Shown here: piece by piece, positions 5,841 through 7,231 of the stretch
How the letters are laid out: each line of letters starts with the position of its first letter
Position numbering within the stretch: position 1 is the first letter of the stretch
NCBI GenBank assembly: GCA_017453765.1
Contig: JAFTEG010000266.1
Location: 1 to 7,231, forward strand
DNA length: 7,231 bases
DNA from: Selenomonadaceae bacterium
GTDB taxonomy: Bacteria > Bacillota > Negativicutes > Selenomonadales > Selenomonadaceae
Direction: 5' to 3'
Made by a program: the position numbers and the translations under genes
The notes under the pieces: generated by a model
What the model was told of the DNA's origin: nothing
What the model saw: only the letters and a program-made list of their open reading frames with translations
Database searches by the model: none

Positions 5841-7050
5841 TCTTGTAGCCGTTTTCTTTCAAAATCTTTTTTACTTCGTCATTGGCATTGCTTATTTTAA
5901 AAAGGTTAGCGTCTTTCAAAGACTCCTGCATAATTTCAAACGTGTGCAATCCCGCGTAAGAAATGTAGCTGAGTTCGGTTGCGTCTACGTGAATTTCGGT
6001 AAAGCCGCTTTGCTCTTCGTATTTTTCAAGCAATTTAGGCGCTGTAATCGTATCCAAACGCCCGCGCAGACGTATTGAAAGGACGTTATCGGTCAGTGAA
6101 AATTCCTGCGCGAAAGGTTTTTCGGCGTCCAAATTACCTTGAAAATTTTCAGCGTCCGTGTCATCAGCCGTAATCAGCCATTCTTCCATTTCTTGGTACG
6201 CCGCCAACATCTTTTCCATTAAGTCCGGCTTATCTTTCAGCGAAGGGATAAAGTTTAATTTTTCGGGATAACGAAAACTTTTTACGCTAAAGCCGCACTC
6301 TTTCAAAAAGCGCCGCCGTTCCTCAAGCGTTCCCTCCATAAAAAGTGCGCCGTTACTTGAATCGGTATGCGCTATTTTGTTGCGTCCGCTGTCATTTAAA
6401 TTCCAAATATAATCTCTGTCGCCGCCGGTAAGTACGACGTATGTTAGCGCCATTAAATCGGTGAATTGAGAGTCCGAAGTATACCAACAGCCGCCAAATT
6501 CCCTTAGCAAACGGTGAACATTTGCACAAACCGCTTTTAAATCGTGGAATTTAAAATATCCCAAAAAGCCGTCAGTAATGATACAGATTTTGCCGCGAAC
6601 ATCTTTCAAGGCGTTGCGCATCGACTCATAATTTGTCGCGTCAATGCCGTGATATTGCACAAAATTTTTTTCGGCGTCACTTAAATATTTCGCGGCAACG
6701 GGAGCAATTTCCTCAGTTACAATCGGCAGGTCAAAGCCGTAGTAATTTTTATTCAGCCGCGCCGCTATCAGACTGTGCGGAAGGTAACCGCAGGGCAAAT
6801 CGACAATCGTTTGGCAGTCGGTATCCTTCGCAATTGCGTTCCACATATGATAGCGCGCCTCCAGCGAAATTACTCGACTTTCGGTAACGGGGTCAGACAT
6901 GTCAAATGAAATAAGCCGCTCTTTGTCAATGCCGCCATAAAAATTTTTAATGTCGACGTCGCCTGTTTCTGCCAAAAGACCAAGACAGCCTTTCGCGCTA
7001 AAGTAAATCGGATTTACTTTTTTCAAAATTTCATCATGATTTATAGACAT
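5824..7050 (-). CDS. SAM-dependent methyltransferase (LCM-like) fused to a STAS domain
   Basis: This protein has 408 residues and no membrane segment. Residues 1-285 look like a class I methyltransferase close to the leucine carboxyl/LCM group: motif I region TIVDLPCGYLPHSL (81-94), acidic ribose ligand in YYGFDLP (D107), HGIDAT (134-139), and ITDGFLGYF (158-166), which stands where related enzymes have an EG-x-x-x-YL motif. A linker rich in Asp and Glu (290-312) leads to a STAS domain (about 317-403): LRGRLDTITAPKLLEKYEE, IHVDATELSYISYAGL, and a final helix. The usual serine pair before AGL is S-Y here, so the phospho-acceptor serine of anti-sigma-factor antagonists appears replaced by tyrosine (Y365). 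The substrate is unknown. ATG 7050 has GGAG 7 bases upstream. The last residues come from heptamer array D. Confidence 0.82.
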   Translation of the reverse strand: MSINHDEILKKVNPIYFSAKGCLGLLAETGDVDIKNFYGGIDKERLISFDMSDPVTESRVISLEARYHMWNAIAKDTDCQTIVDLPCGYLPHSLIAARLNKNYYGFDLPIVTEEIAPVAAKYLSDAEKNFVQYHGIDATNYESMRNALKDVRGKICIITDGFLGYFKFHDLKAVCANVHRLLREFGGCWYTSDSQFTDLMALTYVVLTGGDRDYIWNLNDSGRNKIAHTDSSNGALFMEGTLEERRRFLKECGFSVKSFRYPEKLNFIPSLKDKPDLMEKMLAAYQEMEEWLITADDTDAENFQGNLDAEKPFAQEFSLTDNVLSIRLRGRLDTITAPKLLEKYEEQSGFTEIHVDATELSYISYAGLHTFEIMQESLKDANLFKISNANDEVKKILKENGYKIMRNA

Positions 7051-7056
7051 AAAAAA

Positions 7057-7071
7057 TCTCCTTTTCGGAGA
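7057..7071 (-). promoter_or_regulatory. Small hairpin sequestering the Shine-Dalgarno of the methyltransferase-STAS gene
   Basis: On the minus strand TCTCC, loop GAAAA, GGAGA forms a 5-bp stem in which the second arm holds the Shine-Dalgarno. Six T follow, then the ATG. It could damp translation or pause polymerase. A 5-bp stem is weak and the arrangement could be chance. Confidence 0.4.
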
Positions 7072-7075
7072 AAAT

Positions 7076-7103
7076 ATTTTAACTGATTGAAATCTAAAGT
7101 CAA
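7076..7103 (-). promoter_or_regulatory. Promoter of the methyltransferase-STAS gene
   Basis: TTGACT (7103-7098), 16-bp spacer and TAAAAT (7081-7076) on the minus strand each match consensus at five of six positions. The -35 box begins at the base where array E ends, so the array and the promoter abut with no gap. Confidence 0.65.
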
Positions 7104-7204
7104 GTTAGTGGTTAGATCGATAGTAGTTAGATCGATAGATCGATAGTAGTTAGATCGATAGTATTTTTTCCAACGATCTATCGATCCACCGATCCATCGA
7201 GCTA
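7104..7204. repeat. Array E: 8-bp GATCGATA-type repeats in two opposed halves
   Basis: The left half (7104-7163) holds GTTAGTG and then three blocks starting GTTAGATCGATA, of 15, 23 and 15 bp, containing one or two copies of octamer GATCGATA. A T-run (7164-7169) separates it from a right half which, read on the minus strand, gives octamers GATCGGTG, GATCGATA and GATCGTTG (7194-7171) preceded by GCTCGATG. A perfect 13-bp inverted repeat joins the halves (7130-7142 with 7174-7186), and a 9-bp stem with a 16-base loop is also possible (7153-7161 with 7178-7186). Seven GATC sites fall within 80 bp. The right half begins at a minus-strand TAG (7204-7202). Confidence 0.85.
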
Positions 7205-7231
7205 ATAATTTTCTGCGTTGATTTCAAAATA
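7202..7231 (-). CDS. Possible 3' end of an unidentified gene (partial, right edge)
   Basis: Nine sense codons, read on the minus strand from the edge, give YFEINAENY and then TAG (7204-7202). Nine open codons prove nothing alone. The call rests on the pattern at four other loci, where a short-repeat array begins at a minus-strand stop codon. No function can be assigned. Confidence 0.4.
   Translation of the reverse strand, partial: YFEINAENY

Noticed and set aside
7104..7204. CRISPR array
   Set aside because: Units are 7-8 bp with no unique spacers, and no cas genes are present.

Overview
The window is 7.2 kb of compact, moderately AT-rich bacterial DNA. Genes are tightly packed, with Shine-Dalgarno sites and sigma-A-type promoters. 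The gene content (a PaaK plus tandem-ACT pair, an AroH-type chorismate mutase, a methyltransferase-STAS fusion) suggests an anaerobic member of the Bacillota, perhaps Negativicutes. That placement is an inference from family content; no rRNA or other taxonomic marker is present.

Layout from left to right. A minus-strand gene truncated by the left edge (1-307) has an N-terminal coiled coil followed by what reads as the first helix of an acyl carrier protein. It is divergent from a plus-strand amidohydrolase-2 family metal hydrolase (462-1352), and the two share a 150-bp AT-rich promoter region centred on a perfect palindrome. All other genes are on the minus strand and read right to left: the tail of an unidentified gene at the right edge (7202-7231), a methyltransferase-STAS fusion (5824-7050), a short degenerate tandem ABC-ATPase related to ABC-F (4633-5709), a TIR-domain protein (3772-4557) followed 22 bp later by aroH chorismate mutase (3387-3749), and paaK phenylacetate-CoA ligase (1899-3200) followed by a tandem ACT-domain protein (1434-1859).

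The most striking feature is not a gene. Five of the gaps hold short arrays of degenerate 7-bp units (8-bp in the rightmost one). Four begin on, or a few bases inside, the stop codon of the minus-strand gene ending there, and the fifth does so if the right-edge reading frame is real. Read in gene sense, most units carry TAA or TAG. Because 7 and 8 are not multiples of 3, successive units place stops in all three frames. The arrays lie only at the ends of apparent transcription units. They are absent inside the paaK-ACT and TIR-aroH pairs, and two of them run up to the -35 region of the next promoter. One array supplies the last codons and the stop of the methyltransferase-STAS gene.

Functionally, paaK and the ACT protein form a likely two-gene operon for aryl-acetate activation with amino-acid or aromatic sensing. 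TIR-aroH looks co-transcribed but has no obvious shared pathway. The methyltransferase-STAS, degenerate ABC and TIR proteins are accessory genes of unknown biological role. No mobile element, CRISPR array, tRNA or rRNA was seen. No gene-free stretch exceeds 300 bases.
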